From: Gammaproteobacteria bacterium
GTDB lineage: Bacteria > Pseudomonadota > Gammaproteobacteria > Thiohalomonadales > Thiohalomonadaceae
NCBI GenBank assembly: GCA_023228645.1
Contig: JALOAT010000013.1
Location: 16,395 to 80,394, forward strand
Reading direction: 5' to 3'
DNA length: 64,000 nt
Shown in pieces: positions 27,879 through 36,819 of this stretch (positions are counted from its first letter, which is position 1; every line of letters starts with the position of its first letter). The position numbers and the translations under genes were made by a program. The notes under the pieces were generated by a model. That model ran no database searches. It was not told the DNA's origin and saw only the letters and a list, made by a program, of their open reading frames with translations.

Positions 27879-28969
27879 CCGCCGAATGCGAAGTGGTGGC
27901 CAAGCGCGCCCAGGGGGCGCCGCTGGGCTTTTTCGAGCGTCACCTGACCCTGTGGGTCGCCCTGTGCATCGTCGCGGGCATCACCCTCGGCCATTTCCTG
28001 CCGGCCCCGTTCCGCTTCATCGGCAGTCTGGAACTCGCCCAAGTGAACTTGCCGGTGGCGCTGCTCATCTGGCTGATGATCGTGCCCATGCTGCTCAAGG
28101 TGGACTTCAGCGCGCTTGCCGACGTGAAGTCCCAGTGGAAGGGCATCGGCGTCACCCTGTTCGTGAACTGGGCGGTGAAACCCTTCTCCATGGCGCTGCT
28201 CGCCTGGCTGTTCGTACGCGGCCTGTTCGCCGACTGGTTGCCGGCGGAACAGCTGGATGCCTATGTCGCCGGGCTCATCCTGCTCGCCGCCGCCCCGTGC
28301 ACCGCCATGGTGTTCGTGTGGAGCAATCTCTCCAGGGGCGAGCCCAACTTCACCCTGACCCAGGTGGCGCTCAACGACACCCTCATGGTGTTCGCCTTCG
28401 CGCCCATCGTGGGCCTGTTACTCGGGTTATCGGCCATCACGGTTCCGTGGAACACACTGTTCCTGTCCGTGGTGCTGTATATCGTCATCCCGGTCATCGC
28501 GGCGCAGCTGTGGCGGCGCGCCCTGCTGGCCCGGGGCGGGGAAGAGGCGCTGACGCGCGTGCTGACGGCCCTGCACCCGGTTTCGCTGTCGGCACTGCTC
28601 GCCACGTTGGTGCTGCTGTTCGGTTTCCAGGGCGACCAGATCATCGAACAGCCCTTGGTCATCCTGCTGCTCGCCGTGCCCATCCTGATCCAGGTCTATT
28701 TCAACTCGGGCCTGGCGTATCTGCTCAACCGCCAGCTCAAGGTGCCGCACAACGTGGCCGGGCCGTCGGCCCTCATCGGCGCGAGCAACTTCTTCGAACT
28801 GGCCGTGGCCGCGGCCATCAGCCTGTTCGGTTTCCATTCAGGCGCGGCGCTGGCCACCGTGGTCGGCGTGCTGGTGGAAGTGCCGGTGATGCTGTCGGTG
28901 GTGAAAATCGTCAACGCCACCCGGCCCTGGTACGAACGCCCGCAGGTTCCGGCGAAGAGAAAAACCTAA
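27875..28969 (+). CDS. acr3: ACR3-type arsenite efflux permease
   Basis: A 364-residue inner-membrane protein with about ten hydrophobic segments. The conserved cysteine of ACR3 carriers is in LLAAAPCTAMVFVWSNLSRG (about residue 144), followed by PNFTLTQVALNDTLM and SALIGASNFFELAVA. It exports arsenite using the proton gradient. It starts with GTG, overlapping arsC by four bases. This is the bile-acid transporter-like family, not the ArsB family. Confidence 0.95.
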   Translation: MTAECEVVAKRAQGAPLGFFERHLTLWVALCIVAGITLGHFLPAPFRFIGSLELAQVNLPVALLIWLMIVPMLLKVDFSALADVKSQWKGIGVTLFVNWAVKPFSMALLAWLFVRGLFADWLPAEQLDAYVAGLILLAAAPCTAMVFVWSNLSRGEPNFTLTQVALNDTLMVFAFAPIVGLLLGLSAITVPWNTLFLSVVLYIVIPVIAAQLWRRALLARGGEEALTRVLTALHPVSLSALLATLVLLFGFQGDQIIEQPLVILLLAVPILIQVYFNSGLAYLLNRQLKVPHNVAGPSALIGASNFFELAVAAAISLFGFHSGAALATVVGVLVEVPVMLSVVKIVNATRPWYERPQVPAKRKT

Positions 28970-29096
28970 CCACGGGGGACACGGGGAAATCTCTCCGGGT
29001 AGGCGCGGCCTCAGGCCGAGATTGCCTCGGCATACGGTGCCATCGCGCCTGAGGCCGCTCCCACAATGGATTTCCCGTGTCCCCGTGATCAAATGC
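28970..29096. repeat. nested inverted repeats after acr3
   Basis: Outer arms ACCACGGGGGACACGGGG and CCCGTGTCCCCGTGATC, inner arms GGCGCGGCCTCAGGC and GCGCCTGAGGCCGC. The outer pair resembles the inverted repeat at 5820-5902, so it is a dispersed non-coding element that may also act as a transcription barrier between acr3 and the MBL gene. Confidence 0.65.
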
Positions 29097-29130
29097 TTTT
29101 TGCCTTTATGTACTGGAAAGGTCTTGAACA

Positions 29131-30060
29131 GTGATTAAAGCGTTTCAGTCTTTGTGGGTGCTGGGCCTGGTCGTTTTTTCCGGCGCCGCTGCAGCGGAGC
29201 TTGAGGTCCGGCACGTGGCGGGGCCTGGCTACGCCATCGTGGGCGAGCTGGGAGGCCGGACTTACGAAAACCATGGGCTTAACGCCACCTTCGGTTTCGT
29301 AGTCACCGACACAGGCGTGGTGCTCATCGACAGCGGCGCCTCCAAGGCCGGGGCGGCACTCATCGAGAAGGCCGTGGCCAGTGTGACCGACAAGCCGGTG
29401 ACGCACGTGATCAATACCGGCAGCCAGGACCATCGCTGGCTGGGCAACGGCTATTTCGCCGACAAGGGCGCACAGGTGATCGCTCTGGCGCGCACGGTGG
29501 ACACCCAACAGCGCTTTGCGAGCCAGCACATGGAGCAGTTGCAGACCGTGCTCAAGACACGGCTGGACGGCACGCGCCCGTTCCACGCCCCGGCACCGGT
29601 CGACGGGAACGCTGCCGTACTGAGTATCGGCGGCGTCGACCTCCACCTCCGGTGGCTGGGCGATGCCCATTTCCCGGGCGACGCCGTCGTCTGGCTCCCC
29701 GCCGAGGGTGTGCTCTACAGCGGTGACCTGGTTTATGTGGAGCGTCTGCTGGGCGTACTGCCCTGGTCTGATGCCGCGGCATGGCGAGAGGCGTTTGGTC
29801 GCATGGAAGCCCTGGCCCCGAGACACATCGTCCCGGGCCACGGCCGGCCCGTCGGTCTGGAGGTCGCGCGCCGCGACACGGGGGATTACCTGGACTGGCT
29901 GGTGGTCGAGCTGACCGAGGCTTCCGGGAACTGGGAGCCCATCGATGATGTGATTGCGCGCCTTGCCCATGCGCCTGCCTTCGAATCCCTGTTGAATTTC
30001 GCCGAACTGCACCGTGGCAATCTCAGCCGCGCCTACGTGCAGCTGGAAGCACAACGCTGA
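29131..30060 (+). CDS. exported metallo-beta-lactamase-fold protein with altered HxHxDH motif
   Basis: A 309-residue protein with a Sec signal (cleavage probably after GAAAA, residue 22). The MBL fold is clear: VVLIDSGASKAG, WLGDAHFPGDAVVWLP (His180), LYSGDLVYVE (Asp199) and VPGHGRPV (His237). The metal motif usually written HxHxDH reads GSQDH here (residues 97-101), so the first two histidines are lost while Asp100 and His101 remain. It may hold one metal ion. It precedes a permease gene by nine bases and follows the arsenic genes. Substrate unknown. Confidence 0.85.
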   Translation: MIKAFQSLWVLGLVVFSGAAAAELEVRHVAGPGYAIVGELGGRTYENHGLNATFGFVVTDTGVVLIDSGASKAGAALIEKAVASVTDKPVTHVINTGSQDHRWLGNGYFADKGAQVIALARTVDTQQRFASQHMEQLQTVLKTRLDGTRPFHAPAPVDGNAAVLSIGGVDLHLRWLGDAHFPGDAVVWLPAEGVLYSGDLVYVERLLGVLPWSDAAAWREAFGRMEALAPRHIVPGHGRPVGLEVARRDTGDYLDWLVVELTEASGNWEPIDDVIARLAHAPAFESLLNFAELHRGNLSRAYVQLEAQR

Positions 30061-30069
30061 GGACGCAGC

Positions 30070-31017
30070 ATGTTCGAGATTCTGGGTGATCTGGTCGTTT
30101 TCAAACTGCTGGGCCTGTCTGGCGAGAGCGCGGCGGGGCAGGCACTGCATTTCTTCGTTGCCGATACGGCGAAAATTTTTGCACTGCTGGTGGCCATCAT
30201 CTACGTGATGGGTCTGCTGCGGGCCCTGCTTTCACCCGAGCGGGTGCGCACCTTTGTGCGCGGCCAGCCCAAGTGGCTGGCGCGCTCCACCGCCATTATC
30301 CTCGGCGCCGTGACACCGTTCTGTTCCTGCTCCTCGGTGCCGCTGTTCATCGGTTTTGTAGAAGCGGGGATCCCGCTGGGCGTGACATTCTCCTTTCTCA
30401 TCGCCAGCCCCATGATCAACGAAGTGGCCGTGGTGCTGCTCGCCAGCCTCATCGGCTGGCAGTTGGCGCTGTTGTACGTGGCTGCAGGGCTGGCCGTGGC
30501 CTACGCAGGCGGTGCCATCATGGAGCGCTTTCGTCCGGAGCGCTGGGTGGAGGACTACGTGTGGAAGATCCACATGGGCGAGGCGGCCCTCGCCGAGCCC
30601 GACAACTCCCTGCGCGGCCGACACGCCTATGCCATGACGGAAGTCCGCGAGATCCTGCGGCGGGTGTGGAAATGGGTGGTCATCGGCGTGGGCGTGGGTG
30701 CGCTGTTCCATGGCTTCGTGCCGCTCGACTGGGCCAAACAGCTGGGTGACGTGTGGTACAGCGTGCCGGCCGCGGTACTGGCAGGCGCCCCGCTGTATTC
30801 CAACGCCATCGGTGTGGTGCCGGTGGCCGAGGCCATGCTCGTGAAGGGTGTCGCCCTCGGCACCACGCTGGCCTTCATGATGAGCATCGCCACACTGTCC
30901 ATTCCCGAAATGCTGATCCTGCGCAAGGTCATCAAGTGGCCCGCCCTCGCGCTGTTTGCGGGGGTGCTGGTGGTGGCGTTCACGCTGGTGGGTTGGGGCT
31001 TCAATCTGCTGACCTGA
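30070..31017 (+). CDS. ArsP/DUF318-like permease
   Basis: A 315-residue membrane protein of the DUF318 (ArsP) family with about eight hydrophobic segments, the signature TPFCSCSSVPLFIGFVEAG (residues about 79-97), ASPMINEVAVVLLAS and GAPLYSNAIGVVPVAEAML. Characterised ArsP members export trivalent organoarsenicals, but many family members have unknown cargo. It is followed by a small CxxC protein, an arrangement common for this family. The three-cysteine-like CSCS motif may bind thiophilic metal. Confidence 0.88.
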   Translation: MFEILGDLVVFKLLGLSGESAAGQALHFFVADTAKIFALLVAIIYVMGLLRALLSPERVRTFVRGQPKWLARSTAIILGAVTPFCSCSSVPLFIGFVEAGIPLGVTFSFLIASPMINEVAVVLLASLIGWQLALLYVAAGLAVAYAGGAIMERFRPERWVEDYVWKIHMGEAALAEPDNSLRGRHAYAMTEVREILRRVWKWVVIGVGVGALFHGFVPLDWAKQLGDVWYSVPAAVLAGAPLYSNAIGVVPVAEAMLVKGVALGTTLAFMMSIATLSIPEMLILRKVIKWPALALFAGVLVVAFTLVGWGFNLLT

Positions 31018-31076
31018 GTGCGTTCGCACACAGGCGAATCCAAACGAACCCGGTCTTCGGACCGAAGGTGATTCCG

Positions 31077-31310
31077 ATGAAAGAAGTGAAAGTACTCGGC
31101 TCGGGTTGCCGCAACTGCGAGACCACCTACAAGCTCATCCAGCAGGTCGCCGATGAATGTGGCGTGACCCTCGCCCTGGAAAAGGTGCAGGATATCGCCG
31201 CCATCATGGCGTACGGGGTCATGTCGACCCCGGGTGTAGTCGTCGAGGGCAAGGTGGTGCACGCCGGCGGCGTGCCCGATCGAAAAAAGGTGGAGAGTTG
31301 GCTCTCCTGA
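31077..31310 (+). CDS. thioredoxin-like CxxC protein (redox-active disulfide protein 2 family)
   Basis: A 77-residue protein, KEVKVLGSGCRNCETTYKL (Cys11-x-x-Cys14) with the cis-proline motif MSTPGVVVEG. It is a minimal thioredoxin fold often encoded beside DUF318 permeases, and probably delivers reducing power or a metal ion to the permease. The start is set by the ATG at 31077; the longer open frame upstream overlaps the permease gene. Confidence 0.88.
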   Translation: MKEVKVLGSGCRNCETTYKLIQQVADECGVTLALEKVQDIAAIMAYGVMSTPGVVVEGKVVHAGGVPDRKKVESWLS

Positions 31311-31320
31311 AGGCCATAGC

Positions 31321-32586
31321 ATGATTGCCTGTCCTGCCGATGTCCCCTGCGGCCTGGCCGAACCGCCTGCCGAGCCCGATCCCACCTGTGCCGCGGTGCG
31401 GCTCAACCGCCTGAATTTCTGGCCGCAAGAGCGCGTCGTGCTCGGCGCGGGCGACGCCTTCCCGCAAGTGGCCGTGGCACCGGTGTTCATTGCCGAAGCT
31501 GACCGGCAGCGCATGGCCGCCGCTGTGAAGGCGTTACACGGGTTGCTCACCAGCCCGGCCTGGGCCGACACGGTGTGCCCGACCGCGCCGGTCGTCGCAC
31601 AGCACGACCCGGGCAACACCGGAGTACTCTACGGCTTCGATTTCCACCTCGCCCCGCAGGGTCCCAAACTCATCGAGATCAACACCAATGCGGGCGGCGC
31701 CCTGATCAGCGTGCAGTTGATGAAGCAGCAACGGCGCTGCTGCAGCGCGATGTCCGACCCGGCCGTGGACGCCGCCGCGGCGGAGCGGCGGATCCTGGCG
31801 AGTTTCCTGAGCGAATGGCAGGCCACGCGCCCGACCGAAAAGCCGCGCACCATCGCCATTGTGGACGCCGACCCGGACACGCAATACCTGCGGGAAGAAT
31901 TCCGCCTTTTTGCTGCCCTGTTTCGCAACGCCGGCATCGAAACGGTGATCTGCGACCCGCACGCGCTCGAAGGCGGGGCAGGGGGGCTGTATCACGAGGG
32001 GCGTCTCATCGATCTGGTCTACAACCGCCTGACCGATTTTTACCTGGAGGCACCCGCGCTCACGCCGCTGCGCGAGGCTTGGCTGAACGATGCCGTGGTG
32101 CTCACGCCGCATCCCCGCGCCCACGCCCTGTTCGCCGACAAACGCCATCTGGCACGTCTGGGCGACCCGCTGCTGCTGTCGGCACTGGGCCTCGCGCCGG
32201 AGGCGCAGGCGGCCATCCTCGACGTGGTACTCCCCACCCGCGTGGTGCGCCGTGAGGATGCCGAGGTGCTGTGGCGCGAACGCCGTCAGCTCTACTTCAA
32301 GCCGGCCGGCGCATTCGGCGGCCGCGGGGCATACGAAGGCGCCAAACTCACGCGCAGTACCTTTGAACGGCTGCTGGAGCAGGACTACGTGGCCCAGGAC
32401 TTCGTACCTGCACCGAAACGCCAGGTGCTGGTGGGCGCGGAAGCGGCCGAGCTCAAGTTCGACGTACGCTGCTTCGTCTATGGCGGCGAGATGGAATTGC
32501 TGGCGGCACGGCTCTATCGCGGTCAGGCCACCAACTTCCGCACCCCGGGCGGTGGCTTCGCCACCGTCCACGTGGTGCCCGGCTGA
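31321..32586 (+). CDS. ATP-grasp-like protein of unknown function
   Basis: A 421-residue cytosolic protein. Features of an ATP-grasp ligase are visible: KLIEINTNAGGALISVQL, LYFKPAGAFGGRGAYEGAKL (nucleotide-binding loop) and ELKFDVRCFVYGGEMELLAA. It has ten bases between its start and the stop of the CxxC gene, so belongs to the same transcript as the permease. ATP-grasp enzymes join a carboxylate to an amine or thiol; the substrate is not deducible. It also has a cysteine pair QRRCCSAM (about residues 138-145). Confidence 0.75.
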   Translation: MIACPADVPCGLAEPPAEPDPTCAAVRLNRLNFWPQERVVLGAGDAFPQVAVAPVFIAEADRQRMAAAVKALHGLLTSPAWADTVCPTAPVVAQHDPGNTGVLYGFDFHLAPQGPKLIEINTNAGGALISVQLMKQQRRCCSAMSDPAVDAAAAERRILASFLSEWQATRPTEKPRTIAIVDADPDTQYLREEFRLFAALFRNAGIETVICDPHALEGGAGGLYHEGRLIDLVYNRLTDFYLEAPALTPLREAWLNDAVVLTPHPRAHALFADKRHLARLGDPLLLSALGLAPEAQAAILDVVLPTRVVRREDAEVLWRERRQLYFKPAGAFGGRGAYEGAKLTRSTFERLLEQDYVAQDFVPAPKRQVLVGAEAAELKFDVRCFVYGGEMELLAARLYRGQATNFRTPGGGFATVHVVPG

Positions 32587-32644
32587 ACGGACCTGCACCG
32601 TCTGGCCCATGTCACGGTGCGCCCTTCAATTTTCATCTGGGCGT

Positions 32645-32938
32645 TCAAGAGGCCGGTGGCATGTCCACCCCAAGCAGCGCAAGCACCTGTTCCGGTCTGG
32701 ACAGGTCACCGAGAATGCGCACGGACGGGGCGGGGCGACTGCGTACCAGCATGGGCGTGGCAAACACCTGGTCATTTTCCGCCCGCTCGGGCTCACGCAG
32801 CACATCGATGATTTCGAGGCGATACTGCCCCGGCAGACATCGATCCAATGCCGTCCTCCACGCTGAAAGCCACGCTCGGACCTCCACCTCGTGATCAGCG
32901 ACAAATATCAGGAAGACGTAGGTAACTTGGTCACTCAT
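32645..32938 (-). CDS. KaiB-like thioredoxin-fold protein
   Basis: A 97-residue protein beginning MSDQVTYVFLIFVADHEVEV. The KaiB signature is strong: LEIIDVLREPERAENDQVFA, TPMLVRSRPAPSVRILGDLS and RPEQVLALLG. In cyanobacteria KaiB is part of the circadian oscillator with KaiC; no kaiC or kaiA lies in this window. It is encoded divergently from the histidine kinase cluster, suggesting a role in signalling there. A longer in-frame ORF to 33037 is not supported by family alignment. Confidence 0.85.
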   Translation of the reverse strand: MSDQVTYVFLIFVADHEVEVRAWLSAWRTALDRCLPGQYRLEIIDVLREPERAENDQVFATPMLVRSRPAPSVRILGDLSRPEQVLALLGVDMPPAS

Positions 32939-33240
32939 CACGCAGGTCTCCTGAACCACGAAGGCCTGGCAGCCTGCGACAGGCCCGATGGACACCCCGT
33001 ATGGTCTCGATGGCGCGGGTGAGGGTATCCGGGCCAATCAGAATGTGCTTTGCCATGCCCACCTGCGCGGATGACCCGGAAGCAGGCCGGGCCTTCTTCC
33101 CAGTTTGGAACACCCGGACGCACGACACGCGCCGGGTATCGACCATCCCTTGATGGACGTGTCACCCGTTGCTTGATTTCCGCTAACGCCGCCTCGGCCA
33201 GCCTCCCACAGCACGTATCTTTTTCCGTAGTCACGAAACC
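32939..33240. other. divergent region between the KaiB-like gene and the sensor kinase cluster
   Basis: About 300 bp without a convincing gene. It should hold promoters in both directions, but no clear -35/-10 pair or strong hairpin was recognised. Open frames here on both strands have no family resemblance. Confidence 0.5.
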
Positions 33241-35169
33241 ATGCCCATGGGCAAGCACGGAAAATACCACCCGCCGATGCCCTCGGCCGATGCGGCGCCG
33301 CGCGTACAACGGGACCGCTGTGCCCGGCCATGGCGCGTACAGGCCACGGCTGAGCGCCTGCTCGCCTTCGGCACCTGGATGTGGGCCCCCGGTAGTGGGT
33401 GTATGGAATGGTCGGACGGACTTTATGTGCTGCTCGGCTACCGGCCGGGCACCGTCGCCGCTGATTACCAAATCTTCGTAACCGCCTTCCACCCGGAGGA
33501 CCGGCCCCGGCTGCTGGTGCAATTGGAGGCCTGCCTGGACAGCGGCGCCCCGGTGTCGTTCTCCGGACGGCTCAGTCACGCAGGACAGGCTCAGCGCGTA
33601 CGGGTGGCGGCGGAGGCGTCACGCCCCCCGGGCAAACACTTGCGGTGTTTACAGGGCGCGGTCCAGCGCGCCGGTCTCCCGGAGGACGTTATCGCGGCCG
33701 CCACGGATGCGGTTTTCGCCTTTGATGGCGACACGCGCCTTAGCCTTTGGAACCCTGCCGCCGGACGCATCCTGCGCAGGCCGGCGTCGCAGGTGCTCGG
33801 GCGGCGTGTAGCGGAGGTGTTTCCGTCGCTCGCCAGGAACCGGGCAGGACGGTGTTGTCAACGCGTGCTGGCGGGCCAGAGCTGCTATGCCCGGGGTGTG
33901 CGTGTCGTCGATCGCGCAGCCGGGCTGAATGGCTATTTCGACATGGATTTCGCGCCGCTGCACGGCCCCTCCGGCGAGGTGACGGGCGGCATCGGCATGG
34001 TGCGTGAGGTCACCGAGCAAAGGCGCGCCCAGGCACGGCTGCGGCTACGTGTGAGGCAATCGTGCAGCCTATTGGAACACGGGCCGGACATCGTCATGCG
34101 CTTCGATCGCCGGCTTCGGTGCGTCTACGCCAATCGCACCCTGTTTCCTTCCGGCCATGCTGCCGGGGAAAACACCCCAAACGCTCTGCACGCCGACCCG
34201 ACGCGCAGTCTGTGGTACCGGAACATGCGGCGCGTGTTGGCCACTGGGGAGCCTGCTTCGGTGGAATTGTTCGTGCCTGGCCCCGCGGGGACACGTGTGT
34301 TCGACACCCGTATGGTCGCCGAGCCCGGGCCGTACGGCCGGGTCAGGTCTGTGCTTGCTGTGGCACGGGACATCACCGAACAAAAGCAGGCGGAGGAGGC
34401 GTTGAGACAAGCGAACCGGCGCCTGGAAGCGGCCATGGACGAGTTGCGAGCGCGTCAGCGGCAGGACGTCGAGGAGGAAAAACTGACGGCCCTGGGCACC
34501 CTGGCGGCCGGAATAGCCCATGAGCTGAACAACCCGATGATGGGCGTCATGAACTATGTGGATTATGCGCGGCGCAACCTGGGCGCCCCGGACACCGTGC
34601 GGGATGTCCTCACGCGCGCCGCGCGGGAACTGGAGCGTATACGTGACCTGCTAAAGAACATGCTTGCCTTCGCCCGTCCCATTGATGAGCCATCGGGCGA
34701 GCTCAGTCTCCATAACGTGATTGGTGCCGCGCTCGACCTGATGATGCAGGAATTTCAAGCCCGTCAAATCGAAGTGAAGCTCGACCTGCCCTATGGACTT
34801 CCGGCGGTACGGGCCAAGGAAGGGCACCTGCAGCAGGTATTTGTGAACCTGCTCATGAATGCACGCGACGCACTCGCAAACGCGCCACGCAAAGAGGTGT
34901 CAATCCGGGCCGTACAGGAAGGTACCCTGATACGCGTCGATGTCACCGATTCCGGCACCGGAATCCCCGCTGCGATCCGGGACAGGATCTTCGATCCGTT
35001 TTTCACCACCAAGCGCCCGGGCAAGGGAACCGGCCTTGGCTTATCGATCTCCCGCGCCATCATGCTGGAACTGGGGGGCGACCTGGTCTATCAGGACCGG
35101 CCAGGCCGCGGCACTACACTTTCGGTAAGCATCCCGGCGATCCCGTCAAATGCAGGGGAGTCCCCGTGA
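33241..35169 (+). CDS. PAS-domain histidine kinase
   Basis: A 642-residue cytosolic kinase. Two or three PAS-like domains are seen (about 40-130, 140-265, 275-385, the last ending [14 protein letters not shown]). They are followed by a HisKA domain with phospho-acceptor His427 in [17 protein letters not shown] and a HATPase domain ([30 protein letters not shown]). There are no membrane segments. The stop overlaps the GTG start of the response regulator. The start is uncertain; an upstream region encodes nothing similar. Confidence 0.88.
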   Translation: MPMGKHGKYHPPMPSADAAPRVQRDRCARPWRVQATAERLLAFGTWMWAPGSGCMEWSDGLYVLLGYRPGTVAADYQIFVTAFHPEDRPRLLVQLEACLDSGAPVSFSGRLSHAGQAQRVRVAAEASRPPGKHLRCLQGAVQRAGLPEDVIAAATDAVFAFDGDTRLSLWNPAAGRILRRPASQVLGRRVAEVFPSLARNRAGRCCQRVLAGQSCYARGVRVVDRAAGLNGYFDMDFAPLHGPSGEVTGGIGMVREVTEQRRAQARLRLRVRQSCSLLEHGPDIVMRFDRRLRCVYANRTLFPSGHAAGENTPNALHADPTRSLWYRNMRRVLATGEPASVELFVPGPAGTRVFDTRMVAEPGPYGRVRSVLAVARDITEQKQAEEALRQANRRLEAAMDELRARQRQDVEEEKLTALGTLAAGIAHELNNPMMGVMNYVDYARRNLGAPDTVRDVLTRAARELERIRDLLKNMLAFARPIDEPSGELSLHNVIGAALDLMMQEFQARQIEVKLDLPYGLPAVRAKEGHLQQVFVNLLMNARDALANAPRKEVSIRAVQEGTLIRVDVTDSGTGIPAAIRDRIFDPFFTTKRPGKGTGLGLSISRAIMLELGGDLVYQDRPGRGTTLSVSIPAIPSNAGESP

Positions 35170-35549
35170 ACCGGCGCATTCTCACTATCGATGACGATCC
35201 GGCAGTACGTGATGCCTTCGTGTTCGCCCTCAGCGACGTGGGCTACGAGGTGGAGACCGCCGCCGATGGTGCGGAAGGCGTGGAGCTGGCGCGCCGCAAT
35301 GCACCGGCACTGATTTTTCTCGACTTGCGCATGCCGGGAATGGACGGCGTCGAGACCCTCCGTCGCCTGCACGAGGTCTGCCCGCGGGTGCCGGTGTATA
35401 TCGTCACGGCATTCCGGCCCGATTACCTGGATGAACTGGCCCAGGCGGCCCGCGACGGCCTGCGCTTCGGCATCGCCAGCAAGCCGCTCACCAGTGACCA
35501 GATCCGCACCATCACACATTCAGTGCTTGAAGGGCCCAAAGTGATGTAG
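35166..35549 (+). CDS. single-domain response regulator (CheY-like)
   Basis: A 127-residue receiver domain with acidic pocket DDD at residues 9-11, phospho-acceptor Asp53 (IFLDLRMPGMDG), Thr in YIVTAF and Lys in ASKPLT. No output domain, so it probably relays phosphate or acts by protein contact. GTG start overlapping the upstream kinase. Four bases separate it from the next kinase. Confidence 0.92.
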   Translation: MNRRILTIDDDPAVRDAFVFALSDVGYEVETAADGAEGVELARRNAPALIFLDLRMPGMDGVETLRRLHEVCPRVPVYIVTAFRPDYLDELAQAARDGLRFGIASKPLTSDQIRTITHSVLEGPKVM

Positions 35550-35553
35550 GGCC

Positions 35554-36819
35554 ATGGCCATGGAACTGGAAGACCTGAAGCGGCAGCTCGCCCAGGCCCA
35601 GGCTCGGGAACACCAACTCGGCGAGACCCGCCGCGCGGTAGTCAATTTGCTCGAGGACCTGGACGACGATCGCCAACGCCTGACGCGGGCGGAGCATGAG
35701 TGGCGGGCCGCCTTCGACGGGATCCGCGACGCCATTTTCATGCACGACACGCAAGGGCGCATCACCCGTATCAACCGAGCCTATCGCGCCCTGGCCGGCC
35801 AGGATGCGGAGCAGGCCCTCGGGCGGCCTTACTGGGAGGTCTTCCCACCCCTGCCGGGGCCGCTGCCGGGTTGCCGCCCCGTACACGAACATGAACTTGA
35901 GGTACGCGGCAGCGTGTTCCGCTCGCGCGCCTTCGTTACGCACGACGATGAAGGCAACTACTTGTTCTGCCTGCACATCCTCGAAGACATCACAGAACGG
36001 CGACGCGCGGAGCTCGTCCTGCGCCGACGCAGCGAAGAGCTGGCACAGGCCAACCGGGCGCTGACCCAAGCCATCGAAGACCTCACCAACGCCGAACGGG
36101 TGCTGGTGCAGGCCGAGAAACTCGCCGCCATCGGCACCCTGGCCAGTGGCGTGGCCCACGAGCTCAACAATCCCCTGATGGGGGTGATGAACTACGTGAG
36201 TTACGCCCGGGAAAAGAGCACCGATGCAAGAAGCCGGGACGCGCTTACGAAGGCCACGCGTGAGCTGCAGCGCATGGCGGACTTCGTGCACAACCTGCTG
36301 GTGCTCGGCCGGCCCGCGGGTGAGGTGCTGGTGCCGGTGCAGGTGCAGGTGGCCCTGGAACGCGCCCTCGATTTGCTGGCAGCGGATGTGCGCAAGCTGA
36401 AAGTGGCGATCCGCGTCGCGCTGCCCGAGGACCTGCCTCGGGTGTGGGGTACCCTGGCGCCGCTGGAACAGGTGTTCATCAATCTCCTGCTCAACGCGTT
36501 CAACGCCCTGGAAAATGCCCCGGTTCGCGAGGTGTGCGTGGAGGGGGGCGCCGAGGCAGACCGCGTGTGGGTCTCGGTCACGGACACCGGGCGGGGTGTG
36601 CCCCCCGAGGCCCGGGACCGCCTGTTCGATCCGTTCTTTTCCACCAAGGCCGAAGGTCACGGGACCGGCCTGGGCCTGCCGACCTCACAGCGCATCATGC
36701 AGGGGTTCGGCGGCGATCTGGTATTCGATCCGGACCACCACCCCGGGGCCCGCTTCGTCCTCACCTTCCGGCCGGCGCGCTTCGGTTCCGATAACGGCAC
36801 GGATGTCTCTGTGCCGTGA
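35554..36819 (+). CDS. PAS-domain histidine kinase
   Basis: A 421-residue cytosolic kinase. An N-terminal coiled coil (about 1-45) precedes one PAS domain (about 50-150, ending HILEDITERRRAEL) and a second coiled segment. HisKA follows with His202 in GVAHELNNPLMGVMNYVSY, and a HATPase domain with NLLLNAFNAL, DTGRGVPP and GHGTGLGLPTS. Its kinase core is closely similar to that of the 33241 gene (HELNNP, MGVMNYV), suggesting duplication. Confidence 0.92.
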   Translation: MAMELEDLKRQLAQAQAREHQLGETRRAVVNLLEDLDDDRQRLTRAEHEWRAAFDGIRDAIFMHDTQGRITRINRAYRALAGQDAEQALGRPYWEVFPPLPGPLPGCRPVHEHELEVRGSVFRSRAFVTHDDEGNYLFCLHILEDITERRRAELVLRRRSEELAQANRALTQAIEDLTNAERVLVQAEKLAAIGTLASGVAHELNNPLMGVMNYVSYAREKSTDARSRDALTKATRELQRMADFVHNLLVLGRPAGEVLVPVQVQVALERALDLLAADVRKLKVAIRVALPEDLPRVWGTLAPLEQVFINLLLNAFNALENAPVREVCVEGGAEADRVWVSVTDTGRGVPPEARDRLFDPFFSTKAEGHGTGLGLPTSQRIMQGFGGDLVFDPDHHPGARFVLTFRPARFGSDNGTDVSVP

